Below are positions 63,968 through 64,000 of a DNA stretch of 64,000 nt, one piece after another. Within the stretch, counting starts at the first letter, position 1. Each line of letters begins with the position of its first letter. The position numbers were made by a program, and so were the translations under genes. The notes under the pieces were generated by a model, which worked only from the letters and a program-made list of their open reading frames with translations, was not told the DNA's origin and searched no databases. Origin of the DNA: Desulfuromonas acetoxidans DSM 684 (GTDB lineage Bacteria > Desulfobacterota > Desulfuromonadia > Desulfuromonadales > Desulfuromonadaceae); assembly GCF_000167355.1 (NCBI RefSeq), contig NZ_AAEW02000018.1:17911-81910 (forward strand), given 5' to 3'.

Positions 63968-64000
63968 ATGTTAAGCCGTGCATGCCCCGTACGAGTACCC
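63968..64000 (+). CDS. Possible start of a gene cut by the window edge
   Basis: ATG 63968 follows AATAAGGAAG with a 10-base gap and is open to the end (MLSRACPVRVP). Too short to identify; listed only because the ribosome site and divergent position fit a real start. Confidence 0.3.
   Translation, partial: MLSRACPVRVP

Overview
The window looks like a chromosomal segment of an anaerobic, metal-reducing type deltaproteobacterium, most like Desulfuromonadales (Desulfuromonas-like). This rests on a nine-haem periplasmic cytochrome, rubrerythrin and rubredoxin, a FeoAB ferrous-iron system with a Cys-rich accessory protein, endonuclease Q, a rhombosortase and a sigma-54 enhancer-binding protein. 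Genus assignment is inference; there is no rRNA or marker protein that fixes it.

Layout. 1-7446 (minus strand): the effector half of a type I-E CRISPR-Cas operon, cas3-cse1-cse2-cas7e-cas5e, running off the left edge. No array, cas6e, cas1 or cas2 is inside the window. An IS3-family element (2144-3365) sits in the 3' end of cse1. Removing it and one 3-bp target duplication restores a longer cse1 frame that ends inside the start of cse2. 7541-9476: a membrane protein and a WYL-domain regulator, separated by a MITE-like repeat. 9520-17645: penicillin-binding protein 1C and a thioester-type bacterial alpha-2-macroglobulin. 17844-20524: Fe(II) uptake operon feoA-feoB-small Cys-rich protein behind a promoter with a Fur-like palindrome. 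20570-30700: accessory housekeeping genes (Pmp3-like protein, lipoprotein, TrkH/TrkA potassium uptake, arsR-arsC-acr3, a PPP-type phosphatase, an amino-acid dehydrogenase broken by a one-base frameshift) separated by six large copies of an intergenic repeat of about 0.55 kb. The paired arms of its hairpins differ between copies in a compensatory way. 30826-32700: multihaem cytochrome. 32754-36054: an AT-rich two-gene cassette of unknown function and a DUF4917 (SIR2/AbiH-like) gene bracketed by two decayed REP-associated transposase ends; together these look like a small defence or accessory island. 36155-39447: a repeat-rich lipoprotein, endonuclease Q, and an unknown protein. 39452-43891: a rhombosortase, a VIT/VWA protein whose C-terminus looks like the rhombosortase sorting signal, a sigma-54 promoter upstream of it, and a divergent sigma-54 activator. 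44269-49579: DbpA helicase, a phospholipase-D protein, and a YbjQ-YbjQ-M48 protease operon. 49756-54924: chemoreceptor, rubrerythrin, class II DAHP synthase, rubredoxin. 55273-59055: a very large secreted protein of unknown function started by TTG. 59138-63609: tRNA-Ala(GGC), purine permease, purC with a Cys-rich tail, and ppiD.

The strongest novelty candidates are the structured intergenic repeat family, the sigma-54-controlled rhombosortase/VIT-VWA module, the AT-rich two-gene cassette next to DUF4917, and the reconstructable IS disruption of cse1. All calls come from reading the sequence; no database search was run.
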